DNA of 8,588 bases. It comes from Alphaproteobacteria bacterium (GTDB lineage Bacteria; Pseudomonadota; Alphaproteobacteria; UBA2136; UBA6156). Position 1 is the stretch's first letter; every line of letters begins with the position of its first letter. The stretch is taken from assembly GCA_020249005.1 (NCBI GenBank), contig JADCGN010000113.1, positions 1 through 8,588 of the forward strand, written 5' to 3'. Below are positions 1 to 6,568 of this stretch, one piece after another. The translations under genes were made by a program, and so were the position numbers. Under the pieces are notes generated by a model. That model worked only from the letters and a program-made list of their open reading frames with translations. It had not been told where the DNA came from and ran no database searches.

Positions 1-1
1 A

Positions 2-1567
2 TGGTACGTGAAGGGCACGCCGCTGGCCGCCAAGTGCTTGCAGGCGATTGAGCGCGGCGATGTGGAGTTTGTGAATGGGCGCGACCGCAAGGTGATGCGC
101 AATTGGCTCGAGAACATCGAAGACTGGTGCATCAGTCGCCAGCTGTGGTGGGGCCACCGGATTCCGGCCTGGTTTAAGGGCCAAGAAGGCACTCCGGGGT
201 TTGAACTGAAGGTGCAGGAAGCGAGCCCAGGGCCAGAGTGGCGGCAAGACGAGGATATTCTGGATACCTGGTTCAGCAGCGCAATGTGGCCCTTTGCCAC
301 CCAAGGCTGGCCCAATGCCACCACCGAGCGTTTAGACCGTTTCTACCCCAACCAGGCCATCAACAGCGGGCGGGATATCCTGTTCTTCTGGCTGGTGCGG
401 ATGATGATGATGGGCCTGGAACTGATGGGCCAGGTGCCGTTCAAGACCATCTACACCCACGGGCTGATTCTGGACGAAAAAGGCCAGAAGATGAGCAAAA
501 GCAAGGGCAATGTGCTGAACCCCTTGGAGCTGATGGACAAGTACGGCACCGATGCTCTTCGCCTGACCATGGCGAGCATCGCCAGCGCCGAAGACATGCG
601 CTTTAGTGAGCAAAAGGTGGAGCAGAACCGCAACTTCTGCACCAAGCTATGGAATGCCGCGCGCCTGCTGCAGCTGAACGGCGTGAGCTACAATGCCGAA
701 GTTTCCAAGCATTTCTCCGTCAGCAGCTTGCAGCACCCGGTCAACCAATGGTTGGTGGAAGAACTGAAAGCCGCCTACGCCCGGGTGGATGGCCACTTGG
801 ACGCTTGGGAATTCAATCAGGCGGCGCACACGGCCTACCACTTTACCTGGGGGACCTTCTGCGATTGGTACCTGGAACTGAGCAAACCGCTGCTGCAGGG
901 CGGTGGCGCGGTGGCCGAGGAGACCAAGGCGTGCATGGCCTGGGCTTTCACCCAGTTGTTGGGGCTGCTGCACCCGTTCATTCCGTTCATCACCGAAGAG
1001 CTGTGGCAGCGCCACACCGCAGCAGGGCCTGGGCAGTTTTTGATGCTGCAGCCATGGCCGCAGTTGGCACAGTGGCCCACGTTTGCTGCGGGTCATGTGC
1101 AAACTCAATCACTGGTGGAAGTGTTGACCGCATTGCGCCAGGCCCGGACGCAACACAAGTTGCCGCCCAAGGCCAAGTTGCAGGTGTTCATCCGCAATGC
1201 GAAACCCGAGTTGCTGACCGTATTGCGAAGCAATGCGGCTGTGTTGGCCAGCATCGGCGGGGTGGAAGGCCTAACCCCGCGCAACGAAGCCGCCGGGCAA
1301 GGCGAGGCGCTGCTGCAGGCGGCGGGTGCCGAGTTGATTTTGCCGCTGCAGGGCCTGGTAGATTTTGCCGCCGAGCGCAGCCGTTTGGAAAAAGAACTGG
1401 GCAAGCAGCAGAGCGAGTTGGAAAAATTGATGGGCTTGTTGAATAACCCCAGCTTTGTGGCCCGTGCGCCCGAAGCTGAAGTAGCAGACAAAAAAGCCCG
1501 ACAAGTTGAACTGCTGGCTGCGCTGCAAGGTTTGCAAGAGCTGCTCAACGGCCCTTACAAGGTTTAA
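2..1567 (+). CDS. valS: Valyl-tRNA synthetase, C-terminal part (5' end outside window)
   Basis: Class I aminoacyl-tRNA synthetase that charges tRNA-Val in the cytoplasm. The reading frame is already open at base 2 (WYVKGTPLA), so the N-terminus with the HIGH motif lies upstream; the 521 visible residues are a little over half of a typical 880-950 aa enzyme. Visible residues show the ValRS signature ISRQLWWGHRIPAW (about 44-57), a DEDILDTWFSSA block, GRDILFFW, and the KMSKS loop as KMSKSKGN (163-170). The helical anticodon-binding domain follows (NRNFCTKLWNAARLL), including a PFIPFITEELW motif. From about residue 454 comes the C-terminal coiled-coil tRNA-binding arm (ERSRLEKEL, then LNNPSFVARAP), which is diagnostic for ValRS over IleRS or LeuRS. 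It is of the bacterial type. The TAA stop lies 2 bases before argS, an unusual partner for argS in Alphaproteobacteria. Confidence 0.97.
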   Translation, partial: WYVKGTPLAAKCLQAIERGDVEFVNGRDRKVMRNWLENIEDWCISRQLWWGHRIPAWFKGQEGTPGFELKVQEASPGPEWRQDEDILDTWFSSAMWPFATQGWPNATTERLDRFYPNQAINSGRDILFFWLVRMMMMGLELMGQVPFKTIYTHGLILDEKGQKMSKSKGNVLNPLELMDKYGTDALRLTMASIASAEDMRFSEQKVEQNRNFCTKLWNAARLLQLNGVSYNAEVSKHFSVSSLQHPVNQWLVEELKAAYARVDGHLDAWEFNQAAHTAYHFTWGTFCDWYLELSKPLLQGGGAVAEETKACMAWAFTQLLGLLHPFIPFITEELWQRHTAAGPGQFLMLQPWPQLAQWPTFAAGHVQTQSLVEVLTALRQARTQHKLPPKAKLQVFIRNAKPELLTVLRSNAAVLASIGGVEGLTPRNEAAGQGEALLQAAGAELILPLQGLVDFAAERSRLEKELGKQQSELEKLMGLLNNPSFVARAPEAEVADKKARQVELLAALQGLQELLNGPYKV

Positions 1568-1569
1568 CC

Positions 1570-3297
1570 ATGATGACGCTGTTTGCCACCCTTACGGCCC
1601 AGCTGCACCACGCAGTGCAGCAGCTGTTCCCGCAAGTTGAGAAAAACCTGCTGCAGGCCATTGCGCTGGAAGCGCCGCGCGATGCCACGCATGGCGATTT
1701 GGCCACCAATGCGGCGATGGTGTTTGCCAAGCCGCTCGGCACCAGCCCGCGCGCGGTGGCCGAACAGCTGTTGGCTGCGTTGGCGCAACAGCCTGCGCTT
1801 GCCAAGGCCGAAATTGCCGGGCCAGGGTTTATTAACCTCACCCTGCAACCGGCGGCGGTGCTGGCCGAGTTAGGCCAAATCCGCGCCGACCCGGCTGCCT
1901 ATGGGCGGCTGGCCCTGGGCGCCGGACGCCAGGCGATGGTTGAATTTGTGAGCATCAACCCTACCGGGCCCATCCACGTGGGGCATGGGCGCAATGCGGT
2001 GTTTGGGGAAGCCATTGCACGCCTGCTGCACAAGGCCGGTTACCCGGTACACCGGGAATATTTGGTGAACGATGCGGGCAACCAAATCCGGGTGCTGGTG
2101 CTCAGCCTGTATGCCCGCTACCGGGAACTGTTTGGCGAGAGCGGCGAGATTCCGGCCGACGGCTACGGCGGCGAGTACCTGATAGAGATTGCCAAGCAGT
2201 TGCAGGCACGCGATGGCGCCAAGTGGCTGGCGCTGCGCGATGAGGACACGCTGGTGGCCGAACTGCGCGAATTTGCCGTCAATGCGTGCTTGGAGCTGAT
2301 CAAGGCCGACATCACCACGCTGGGCATTGCCTTTGACCGCTACTTTTCCGAACACGCAATGCACACCCAAACCCAGCGGATGGCCGAGGCGGTAGGGCTG
2401 CTGCGCGCCAAGGGGCTGGTGTATGAGGGCACGCTGCCGCCGCCCAAGGGCAAGGATATTGCCAATTACACCCCGGTGGAACTCACGCTGTTCAAGGCCA
2501 CCGCCTTTGGCCTGCCGGAAGACCAAGCGATTTACAACCGCCGCGGCGCGCCGACCTACTTTGGCCAGGATATCGCCTACCACTACGACAAATTGCAGCG
2601 CGGCTTTGATTTGCTGGTGACGGTGATCGGCATCGACCAAGCCGGGGCCTTCAAGCCGCTGGCCAAGGCGATTGAGGCGCTGACCGGGCGCGCGGATATT
2701 TACCACCCCGTGGCCTACGAGATGGTGAAAGTGCTGCGCCACGGCGAGCCGGTGAAGCTTTCCAAGCGCGCCGGCAACATCGTGCTGCTGAGCGACGTAC
2801 TGGCCGAGGTGGGGGCGGATAGCTTCCGCTTTGCGATGCTGGGGGTGAAGCCCACCACACCGTTGGTGTTTGATCTCGCCAAGGCGGTGGAAAAGAACAT
2901 GGAAAACCCCGTGTTCTATGCCCAATACGCCCATGCACGGCTGGCCAGTGTGGCCCGCCAGGCCATGCAGTTGGGTTTGCCGCTACCTCCGACGCAACCC
3001 GCATTCGGTGACCTTGATCCGGCCGCGCTGACGCCTGCGGCCTTGGCCGTGGCGCGGCTGCTGTTGATTTACCCCGCGCTGATCGAGCAGGCCGCGCGCG
3101 CTTTAGAACCGCACCGCCTGGCGACCTATGCCACCCAATTGGCCACCGCCGTGCACGGCTGGTATGCGGCGGAAAAATGGTTGGATGAGGCCGCACCCGC
3201 GGCCACCACCACGCGTCTGCAGTTGGCGGCAGCGGCCAAGGCGATTCTGGCCGATAGCTTGGGCCTGTGTGGCGTTTCGGCACCAGAGAGTATGTAA
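1570..3297 (+). CDS. argS: Arginyl-tRNA synthetase
   Basis: Class I synthetase that charges tRNA-Arg in the cytoplasm. The 575 residues match the usual bacterial length (about 560-590). Domains in order: an N-terminal Add-1 domain (tRNA D-loop recognition) with the HGDLATNAAM block (41-50); the catalytic core with EFVSINPTGPIHVGHGR (125-141), where HVGH at 136-139 is the HIGH motif; EYLVNDAGNQ (163-172); and the KMSKS-equivalent KLSKR (396-400), with Leu where Met is usual. The C-terminal DALR anticodon-binding domain begins near NPVFYAQYAHARL, a hallmark of bacterial ArgRS. The ATG at 1570 is preceded by AAGG at 1559-1562 inside the valS end; an adjacent ATG at 1573 is an alternative. The 2-base gap after valS suggests translational coupling. 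In Alphaproteobacteria argS normally precedes a SPOR-domain gene and nagZ, as it does here. Confidence 0.98.
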   Translation: MMTLFATLTAQLHHAVQQLFPQVEKNLLQAIALEAPRDATHGDLATNAAMVFAKPLGTSPRAVAEQLLAALAQQPALAKAEIAGPGFINLTLQPAAVLAELGQIRADPAAYGRLALGAGRQAMVEFVSINPTGPIHVGHGRNAVFGEAIARLLHKAGYPVHREYLVNDAGNQIRVLVLSLYARYRELFGESGEIPADGYGGEYLIEIAKQLQARDGAKWLALRDEDTLVAELREFAVNACLELIKADITTLGIAFDRYFSEHAMHTQTQRMAEAVGLLRAKGLVYEGTLPPPKGKDIANYTPVELTLFKATAFGLPEDQAIYNRRGAPTYFGQDIAYHYDKLQRGFDLLVTVIGIDQAGAFKPLAKAIEALTGRADIYHPVAYEMVKVLRHGEPVKLSKRAGNIVLLSDVLAEVGADSFRFAMLGVKPTTPLVFDLAKAVEKNMENPVFYAQYAHARLASVARQAMQLGLPLPPTQPAFGDLDPAALTPAALAVARLLLIYPALIEQAARALEPHRLATYATQLATAVHGWYAAEKWLDEAAPAATTTRLQLAAAAKAILADSLGLCGVSAPESM

Positions 3298-3306
3298 ACT
3301 GGCCGC

Positions 3307-3319
3307 TTGGCCGCGCCAA
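3307..3319 (+). other. Small inverted repeat in the argS-SPOR gap
   Basis: The 61-base gap after argS holds a perfect inverted repeat, TTGGC-CGC-GCCAA (5-bp stem, 3-base loop). A mutually exclusive pairing of CGCGCC (3312-3317) with GGCGCG (3334-3339) is also possible. There is no T-run behind it, so it is not a convincing intrinsic terminator. It could act as a processing or stabilising hairpin, or be a chance product of GC-rich sequence. Confidence 0.2.
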
Positions 3320-3346
3320 ACCTAGGCAGCGTGGGCGCGCTTGCGT

Positions 3347-3352
3347 AGGGTG
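3347..3352 (+). promoter_or_regulatory. Ribosome binding site deciding the SPOR gene start
   Basis: AGGGTG lies 6 bases before the ATG at 3359. This favours that ATG over an in-frame TTG at 3341, which would add six residues (MRRVRG) and has no comparable site at proper spacing. Confidence 0.55.
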
Positions 3353-3358
3353 CGGGGT

Positions 3359-4150
3359 ATGAGTCCCTTCCTCTACAAATGGCTGAAGCTCAGCCTGGTT
3401 TCTTTGGTGGCCTGCGGCTTTGTGGCGATGGCGATCTATGCGTTTTTGAAGCGCGAGGAAATCCGCACCGCGCAGCTGGAACCACCCTTGGTGGAAGCCC
3501 CCACCCAAGCGTTGAAAACCCGGCCCGAGAGCCCCGGTGGCTTGGAATTCCCAAACCAAGATAAGTTGGTGTTCGATTTGCTGGAAGGCACCGCCTCCAC
3601 GCCCGCCGATGCCGTGACCGCCACCGCTGCCGAGGCGGTGGCAGCCCCCGCCACCGGGGCCGCTGCAGCCAGCAGCTTTGCCGCGGTGGTGGCCAGCCCC
3701 ACCGAGACTGTTACCCCCACCACGGTGGCGCAAGTGAACGAAAAGGCGCCGCAACCCGCCGCCACGCCGGTGGTGAAGATGCCGACCGTGACCCCAACCC
3801 AGGTAACACCGCCCCGCGCCGCGCCGGCCGAGACGGCGGAAGCTTCGGCGCCCAAAGCGACTGAGGTTGCCAAACCGGTGGCGTCCAAGCCCGATGAGGC
3901 CGCTGCGGCGAAGCCGGTGGGGAGCTGGTCGGTGCAGCTGGCCGCGGTGGGTGGCCAGGCCGATGCGCAAGCTACCGCCAAGCAATTGCAAGCCAAATTC
4001 AGTGCGCTCAAGCCGCTCGCCATTCGGGTGGTGCCGGCGCCGGGTGGGCAACGCTACCGCGTGCAGTTTACCGGCCTTGCCACGCGTGCGGCGGCCCAGA
4101 GCGTGTGCGATAAGCTGGGCAGCCAGCCGTGCTTCCCGGTGGGCAAGTAA
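3359..4150 (+). CDS. Membrane-anchored SPOR-domain protein
   Basis: The 263-residue protein is probably inner-membrane-anchored with its bulk in the periplasm. It has one uncleaved TM helix at about residues 9-30, followed by a basic KREE stretch. A long low-complexity Ala/Pro/Thr/Val linker spans roughly 60-187. The C-terminal SPOR domain (about 188-261) starts GSWSVQLAAVGG and contains YRVQFTGLATRAAAQ, the usual end of the fold. SPOR domains bind denuded septal peptidoglycan glycan, so a role in division or wall remodelling is likely, but no specific partner can be read from sequence. Two cysteines, C250 and C258, flank the last helix and strand; a similarly placed pair is common in alphaproteobacterial SPOR proteins and might form a disulfide. 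The location between argS and nagZ is the standard alphaproteobacterial position. Outside the SPOR domain the sequence is too biased to assign homology. Confidence 0.87.
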   Translation: MSPFLYKWLKLSLVSLVACGFVAMAIYAFLKREEIRTAQLEPPLVEAPTQALKTRPESPGGLEFPNQDKLVFDLLEGTASTPADAVTATAAEAVAAPATGAAAASSFAAVVASPTETVTPTTVAQVNEKAPQPAATPVVKMPTVTPTQVTPPRAAPAETAEASAPKATEVAKPVASKPDEAAAAKPVGSWSVQLAAVGGQADAQATAKQLQAKFSALKPLAIRVVPAPGGQRYRVQFTGLATRAAAQSVCDKLGSQPCFPVGK

Positions 4151-4171
4151 CGGTGACCTTGGTAACGAGCG

Positions 4172-4177
4172 AAAGGT
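4172..4177 (+). promoter_or_regulatory. nagZ ribosome binding site, possibly paired in a hairpin
   Basis: AAAGGT lies 6 bases before the GTG at 4184 and supports that start. Upstream ACCTT (4156-4160) can pair with AAGGT (4173-4177) around a 12-base loop. That would hide the site unless a ribosome finishing the SPOR gene at 4150 opens it. The pairing is only 5 bp, so this is suggestive at most. Confidence 0.45.
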
Positions 4178-4183
4178 AAGTGC

Positions 4184-5257
4184 GTGAGCCAAGCTTTGGC
4201 CCCACTCATGTTGGGGATCGGCGGTATGGTGTTGACCGAAGCCGAACGCGATTTCATCCGCACCCGGCGGCCGTTCAGCTTCATTCTCTTCGCGCGCAGT
4301 ATTGAATCGCCCGACCAGATGCGGGAACTCACCGCCGAATTGGCGGCACTAAGCGGTACGGCCGCACCGTTGATTGCGGTTGACCAGGAAGGTGGCCGGG
4401 TGCAGCGCCTCACCTTTGGCGGCCGCTTGCCCCCCGTTCAGGCGTACGGCCAGTGGTATGCGGTGAACCCTGCGGCAGCGGAAGAGATGGTGGAGCTGCA
4501 CGCCACGCTGCTGGCGCATCAACTGCGTGAGGTGGGGGCGACATGGCTGCTGGGGCCTTGCTTGGATTTAGCGCTGCCGGAAACCCACGCGATTATCGGC
4601 AACCGGGCCTTTGCGGCCGACCCGGCCGTGGTCACCACGCTGGGGCGGGCGTTCCTGCGCGGCGTGCGGGCCGGCGGATGCTTCAATTGCATCAAGCACG
4701 CGCCGGGCCATGGCCGCACCAGTGCCGATACCCACGTGGAAATGCCCACCGTCGACGCCGACGCCGCCACCTTGGCGCACGATGCCCAACCCTTTGCCGC
4801 GTTGGCGCCCGAGGCCGATTTTATCATGACGGCGCACATTCGCTACCCGGCGTGGGATGCGGCCCATGCAGCCACCTTTTCCCCGAAAATTTTGGGCATG
4901 ATGAAACAGCAATGGGGCCACCGTGGGCTGGTGCTGGCCGATGATTTGGGCATGCACGCCCTTAAGGGCCCTTATGCCGCGCGCGCCGCAGCGGCCTTGG
5001 CGGCGGGATGTGACGGCGTGATTGCCGCACTCTCCGTCATCAAGCACGGCATGGCGGGAACGTTTTGGGATGAGGAAAATTTCCACGCGCTGCAGGCGGC
5101 AATGTTGCCCGCGTTAAGCCCCACGGCCCACGCCTATGTGGCCAATTTGACCTTGCCTCCGGCGTTGAGCGAGATTGAAGCCGCCGAGAAAATTGCCCGC
5201 TTCCGCGCCCTTTGGGCTTCCCGTCCGGCCGGGATTGACGCACCTTGCACGGTGTGA
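4184..5257 (+). CDS. nagZ: Beta-N-acetylhexosaminidase, peptidoglycan recycling
   Basis: Glycoside hydrolase family 3 enzyme that removes N-acetylglucosamine from GlcNAc-anhydroMurNAc muropeptides, normally in the cytoplasm. At 357 residues it is a single-domain (beta/alpha)8 barrel of normal NagZ length with no signal peptide. Motifs: VDQEGGRVQR with substrate-binding D67; IGNRAF with R141; KHAPGHG with K171-H172; the mobile catalytic loop GRTSADTH with general acid/base H184; and ADDLGMHAL with nucleophile D253. The KH-PGHG plus D-T-H loop separates NagZ from larger two-domain GH3 beta-glucosidases. GTG is the start, backed by AAAGGT upstream; no better start exists in frame. The stop overlaps the next gene as GTGA. 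In species with inducible AmpC, NagZ products influence beta-lactamase control; nothing in this window shows that here. Confidence 0.96.
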   Translation: MSQALAPLMLGIGGMVLTEAERDFIRTRRPFSFILFARSIESPDQMRELTAELAALSGTAAPLIAVDQEGGRVQRLTFGGRLPPVQAYGQWYAVNPAAAEEMVELHATLLAHQLREVGATWLLGPCLDLALPETHAIIGNRAFAADPAVVTTLGRAFLRGVRAGGCFNCIKHAPGHGRTSADTHVEMPTVDADAATLAHDAQPFAALAPEADFIMTAHIRYPAWDAAHAATFSPKILGMMKQQWGHRGLVLADDLGMHALKGPYAARAAAALAAGCDGVIAALSVIKHGMAGTFWDEENFHALQAAMLPALSPTAHAYVANLTLPPALSEIEAAEKIARFRALWASRPAGIDAPCTV

Positions 5258-6066
5258 AGTTGCTGGTAACCTTCCTGCTGTTGCCCTTGGGGCTGGTGCT
5301 CTGTGCCTTGGCGGCGTTGGCGGTGGTGGCCTGGCGCCGCCGCTACCAGGGCGGGCTGAAAGGCGTTCAAGGGGTTGCGACCTTGGGCGGCCTGTTGGCT
5401 TTTTTATGGGTGTGCAGCCTGCCCGTAACGGGCCAGCTGTTGCAGATCTCCTTGGCGGGCTTGATTCATGGCCGCAGCCTGAGCAACCCGGCGGAAGTGC
5501 AAGCGATTGTGGTGCTAACAGGGGGCATCAACAACGCCGGGCCGATTGGCTGGTTGCCCAAGCCGGAAAGCCTGCAGCGCCTGATGCTGGCGTATGAATT
5601 GCAGCGCGCGATTGATTTGCGCATTCCGGTGATCATCAGCGGCGGCTACACGCAAGGCGTGCAGGCGCCTTCCGAGGCGCGGGTGCTGGCCGAATTCTTT
5701 GCCCGCCACCGCAGCGAGGTGACCCCCACCGAGCTGGAAGAGGTGAGCACCGACACCGCCGAAAGCGCCGTGCAGCTGGCGCCGATTTTTAACGCCCGCG
5801 GGCTGCGCAATGTGGTGCTGGTCACCACCGATATTCATATGCCCCGCGCTTTGGCGGCGTTCCGGGCGCGGGGGATTGACCCCATCCCGGCGCCGGCCAT
5901 CGCCGTGCCCACCAACCGTGGGCTGCGGCCGTGGCTGCCCAGTGCCTATGGGCTGTTGCTGACCAGCGAAGCGCTGACCGAGTACTATGGCATTTTTGGC
6001 TACCTGCTGCAGGGGAAAATCCGTTGGGCCGATTTGCAATACGCCCCGCTTGAGGTACAGTTGTAA
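5254..6066 (+). CDS. Two-TM DUF218 (YdcF/SanA/ElyC-type) envelope protein, ElyC-like
   Basis: Membrane protein of 270 residues. Two hydrophobic helices at about 3-26 and 39-58 precede a DUF218 domain at about 83-255. Family motifs are present: AIVVLTGG (84-91), IISGGY (127-132), SEARVL (140-145), STDTAESA (165-172), LVTTDIHMPRA (189-199) and PIPAPA (210-215). The two-TM layout, the HMPRA motif, the following P-PAPA stretch and the C-terminal E-Y-G segment all resemble Escherichia coli ElyC more than SanA or soluble YdcF. ElyC is needed for normal peptidoglycan assembly at low temperature and has been linked to the undecaprenyl-phosphate carrier; its biochemical reaction is unsettled. The GTG start (GTGA overlap with nagZ) is preferred over TTG at 5245, because the overlap implies coupling and gives MKLLVTFLL. 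Orthology to ElyC is inferred, not proven. Confidence 0.85.
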   Translation: MKLLVTFLLLPLGLVLCALAALAVVAWRRRYQGGLKGVQGVATLGGLLAFLWVCSLPVTGQLLQISLAGLIHGRSLSNPAEVQAIVVLTGGINNAGPIGWLPKPESLQRLMLAYELQRAIDLRIPVIISGGYTQGVQAPSEARVLAEFFARHRSEVTPTELEEVSTDTAESAVQLAPIFNARGLRNVVLVTTDIHMPRALAAFRARGIDPIPAPAIAVPTNRGLRPWLPSAYGLLLTSEALTEYYGIFGYLLQGKIRWADLQYAPLEVQL

Positions 6067-6085
6067 CCAATAGAAAGATAACATT

Positions 6086-6337
6086 ATGGGCATTGGCTTA
6101 CCGGAACTGCTGATTATCTTGGTGATTGTGTTTTTGGTGTTTGGCGCCGGCAAGCTGCCGGAAGTGATGGGCCAGCTGGGCAAGGGCGTGAACGCCTTTA
6201 AGGAGGGTGCCAGCGAAAAACCGACCACCAAAACGGTTAAGGCCAAAGAGTCTGTTGCCAAAGCCACGGTGGCCAAGAAGCCGGCGGCCAAAGTGGCCAG
6301 CAAGGCAGCGGCCAAGCCCAAACGCCGCAAGGCCTAA
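6086..6337 (+). CDS. tatA: Sec-independent protein translocase subunit TatA
   Basis: Pore-forming or membrane-thinning component of the twin-arginine system, which exports folded proteins across the inner membrane. The 83-residue protein has a short N-terminal TM helix (about 5-19), the FGAGKLPEV hinge (19-27) and an amphipathic helix (MGQLGKGVNAFKEGA, 28-42). A tail of Ala, Lys, Val and Pro ends PKRRKA. The hinge and helix resemble short rickettsial-type TatA (FGAGKLP-VM) rather than the usual alphaproteobacterial FGRGKISDLMGD. Residue 7 is Glu (LPELL); Escherichia coli TatA has Gln at the matching site, while TatB and many single-TatA systems have Glu. The tail is strongly basic, with only E44 and E55 acidic, and lacks the acidic patch that normally follows the amphipathic helix. 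A weak AGAAAG (6072-6077) serves as ribosome site. It follows the ElyC-like gene after 19 AT-rich bases. Confidence 0.95.
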   Translation: MGIGLPELLIILVIVFLVFGAGKLPEVMGQLGKGVNAFKEGASEKPTTKTVKAKESVAKATVAKKPAAKVASKAAAKPKRRKA

Positions 6338-6353
6338 CGGCAGCAAGTAAGGG

Positions 6354-6358
6354 GGAGG
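6354..6358 (+). promoter_or_regulatory. Strong ribosome binding site for tatB
   Basis: GGAGG sits inside the purine run GGGGGAGGGG (6351-6360), 6 bases before the ATG at 6365. It is the strongest Shine-Dalgarno sequence in the window. It supports translation of the very short tatB frame. Confidence 0.7.
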
Positions 6359-6364
6359 GGGCCG

Positions 6365-6568
6365 ATGCTCCCTGAGGTGGGGTTTACGGAAATTCTGGTG
6401 GTGGCCGTGGTGGCCTTGCTGGTGCTGAAACCCAGCGACCTGCCCGCTTTCATGCGCCAATTGGGCCTGTGGAGCGCCACCGCCCGGCGCAACTTGCAAG
6501 GGATGTACGAGGGCTGGCTGGAACAGGCCGAGCAAGCCGCAAAGGGCCCGAAAGACGGCCCGCAATGA
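6365..6568 (+). CDS. tatB: Sec-independent protein translocase subunit TatB, minimal form
   Basis: TatB pairs with TatC to bind twin-arginine signal peptides. Identification rests on position between tatA and tatC and on the N-terminal pattern: VGFTEILVV with E9 matching the conserved TatB Glu8, a TM helix to about residue 21, then PSDLPAFMRQLGLW, which parallels the TatB GP-LP hinge and amphipathic helix. The protein is only 67 residues; TatB is usually 120-180, so nearly the whole C-terminal helical and tail region is absent. The hinge Gly-Pro of the family reads K22-P23. The frame is intact, has the best ribosome site in the window, and overlaps tatC by ATGA (6565-6568), so I read it as a real short gene rather than a broken one. 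A second divergent TatA-like subunit is the main alternative. Confidence 0.85.
   Translation: MLPEVGFTEILVVAVVALLVLKPSDLPAFMRQLGLWSATARRNLQGMYEGWLEQAEQAAKGPKDGPQ

Noticed and set aside
649..1446. Second + strand frame (265 codons) inside valS
   Set aside because: It overlaps the conserved ValRS anticodon-binding domain in another frame; the Arg/Gly/Ala-rich product is a frame shadow.
1870..2934. Antisense open frame (354 codons) inside argS
   Set aside because: It lies fully opposite a conserved argS and its His/Gln/Gly-rich translation looks like a shadow of GC-rich codon bias.
3600..3910. Ala/Pro/Thr-rich linker of the SPOR gene as a tandem repeat array
   Set aside because: Composition is biased but I see no regular repeat unit at DNA or protein level; it fits an ordinary periplasmic spacer.
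2651..4192. Long antisense open frame (513 codons) spanning the end of argS and the SPOR gene
   Set aside because: The translation is low-complexity Gly/Arg/His-rich, crosses two well-identified genes and their gap, and matches no family I know; long antisense frames are expected in GC-rich coding DNA.
4184..5257. GH3 beta-glucosidase as an alternative to NagZ
   Set aside because: The KH-PGHG motif, the D-T-H acid/base loop and the single-domain length of 357 residues fit NagZ and not two-domain glucosidases.
6050..6085. Possible promoter before tatA (TTGAGG and an AT-rich stretch)
   Set aside because: Spacing to any -10-like hexamer is wrong (15 or 21 bases) and the -10 matches are poor; it would also give an almost leaderless message.
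6469..6564. Upstream ATG extending tatC by 32 residues
   Set aside because: The added residues are Arg-rich, unlike TatC N-termini, and would overlap tatB by 100 bases; the ATGA overlap start is more likely.
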